Shown: positions 5,275-5,921 of the stretch, one piece after another | How the letters are laid out: every line of letters begins with the position of its first letter | Numbering within the stretch: position 1 is the stretch's first letter | Source of the DNA: CAZAYB01 sp964489215 | GTDB taxonomy: Bacteria; Planctomycetota; Phycisphaerae; Sedimentisphaerales; Anaerohalosphaeraceae | Length of the DNA stretch: 5,921 bases | Assembly (NCBI GenBank): GCA_964489215.1 | Contig: CAZAYB010000197.1 | Location: forward strand, 1 to 5,921 | Direction of reading: 5' to 3' | The notes under the pieces: generated by a model | Database searches by the model: none | Told to the model about the DNA's origin: nothing | The model's input: only the letters and a program-made list of their open reading frames with translations | Translations under genes and position numbers: made by a program

Positions 5275-5921
5275 TTATTGTTTTGACAGAAGAACAATAA
5301 CGACTATAAAAAGCAGCAGACTGATTGCACCCAGCACTACAACACCCACTCGATAACGGGTGATAACTTCTTCGCCGTATGATCGTGCTTCTGAGTAATC
5401 GTTGTCTTCATAAACGACATCTCCTGAACCAAGCTCCTGAAGCTCTGACATATTAAATTTCTGACGGGCAAGAACTGGAGGATTGCCTTGTTTCACTTCT
5501 TCCAAATCTACAAGAAGTTCTTCCATATCCTTATAACGGTCGTTTTTATTCTTGGCCATCATTACTTCGACAACCTCAGCTATACCTGCCGAAAGGGCCG
5601 TGTTAATATGGTCGGGCGGAACAAGGTCCTCTTTGATATGTTTTTTCATTACCTCCGATGGACTCGATCCATCAAAAGGAACCTTGCCGGTTATCATATG
5701 GTACAAAGTTGCACCCAAAGCATAAACATCTGCTCTGCCGTCGATATTTACCTGGCCCCGCACCTGTTCCGGAGCTATATAATAAGGTGTGCCGAATGCC
5801 TTACCAGCCTCACTTTTAGCAGCTTCTGCATCGCTGGTTGCCCTTGCCAGTCCCATATCCGCAAGTTTGACAACGTTATCTGTGTTTATCATGATATTCT
5901 TGGGTTTGACATCCCGGTGGA
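5275..5921 (-). CDS. Hanks-type Ser/Thr protein kinase, tail-anchored, N-lobe outside window
   Basis: C-terminal part of a eukaryotic-like kinase; the frame is open to the right edge. The first complete codons read HRDVKPKNI, the catalytic loop with its base Asp, so the ATP-binding N-lobe (P-loop, Lys, helix C) lies beyond the window. The ATG at 5892 is internal (MINTDN), not the start. Numbering from that Met, the metal-binding motif is DMG (12-14) instead of DFG. The activation segment follows, then GTPYYIAPEQ (34-43), DGRADVYALG (51-60) with the structural Asp55, GKVPFDG (69-75) and the subdomain XI DRY (118-120). A linker of about 60 residues, partly acidic, leads to one transmembrane helix (about 181-202) and only three residues after it. 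There is no PASTA or other extracytoplasmic sensor, so it is probably a cytoplasm-facing, tail-anchored kinase. The key residues seen suggest it is active. The lipoprotein gene follows 21 bases downstream. Confidence 0.93.
   Translation of the reverse strand, partial: HRDVKPKNIMINTDNVVKLADMGLARATSDAEAAKSEAGKAFGTPYYIAPEQVRGQVNIDGRADVYALGATLYHMITGKVPFDGSSPSEVMKKHIKEDLVPPDHINTALSAGIAEVVEVMMAKNKNDRYKDMEELLVDLEEVKQGNPPVLARQKFNMSELQELGSGDVVYEDNDYSEARSYGEEVITRYRVGVVVLGAISLLLFIVVIVLLSKQ

Noticed and set aside
5102..5356. Plus-strand open frame of 84 codons across the lipoprotein/kinase junction
   Set aside because: It is antisense to two well-supported genes with proper start signals and has no family signature.

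Overview
The window holds, from left to right, a partial insertion sequence (1 to about 1281, minus strand), a TRAP-type transporter operon with a universal-stress-protein gene (1393-4806, plus strand), and a convergent minus-strand pair made of a coiled-coil lipoprotein and a membrane-anchored serine/threonine kinase (4903-5921). All genes but two are complete. The transposase loses its C-terminus at the left edge and the kinase loses its N-lobe at the right edge. The longest stretch without a gene is 174 bases (1219-1392).

The organism looks like a diderm bacterium of moderate, slightly AT-leaning composition. A Hanks-type kinase with an HRDVKP catalytic loop and a one-helix C-terminal anchor, next to lipoproteins and a carboxylate-type TRAP system, would fit an anaerobic Planctomycetota/PVC lineage or a deltaproteobacterium-like sulfate or sediment bacterium. 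This assignment is an inference from protein style only and is weak.

The insertion sequence encodes a DDE transposase most like the ISNCY (ISDol1/IS1202-type) group. Its 5' control region carries a perfect 11-bp inverted repeat. The distal arm overlaps a TATAAT box and the proximal arm lies directly between the Shine-Dalgarno sequence and the ATG. This is the layout expected of an element that silences translation from read-through transcripts but allows it from its own promoter.

The transporter operon is dctP (lipid-anchored binding protein), then a 55-base gap with two adjacent palindromes, then dctQ (small membrane subunit), dctM (large membrane subunit, ATGA overlap with dctQ) and a UspA-fold protein 21 bases further on. 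Together the first three should import an organic anion using an ion gradient. The Usp protein may sense or modulate the transporter, as TeaD does for TeaABC in Halomonas, but its nucleotide-binding glycine motif is degenerate. No catabolic enzyme or regulator that would name the substrate is present.

On the opposite strand the kinase gene is followed after 21 bases by a small lipoprotein whose mature part is almost wholly coiled coil. The two are probably co-transcribed. I see no CRISPR array, tRNA, rRNA or obviously new enzymatic system. The most notable points are the transposase control hairpin, the transporter/Usp operon with a degenerate Usp, and the kinase/lipoprotein pair.
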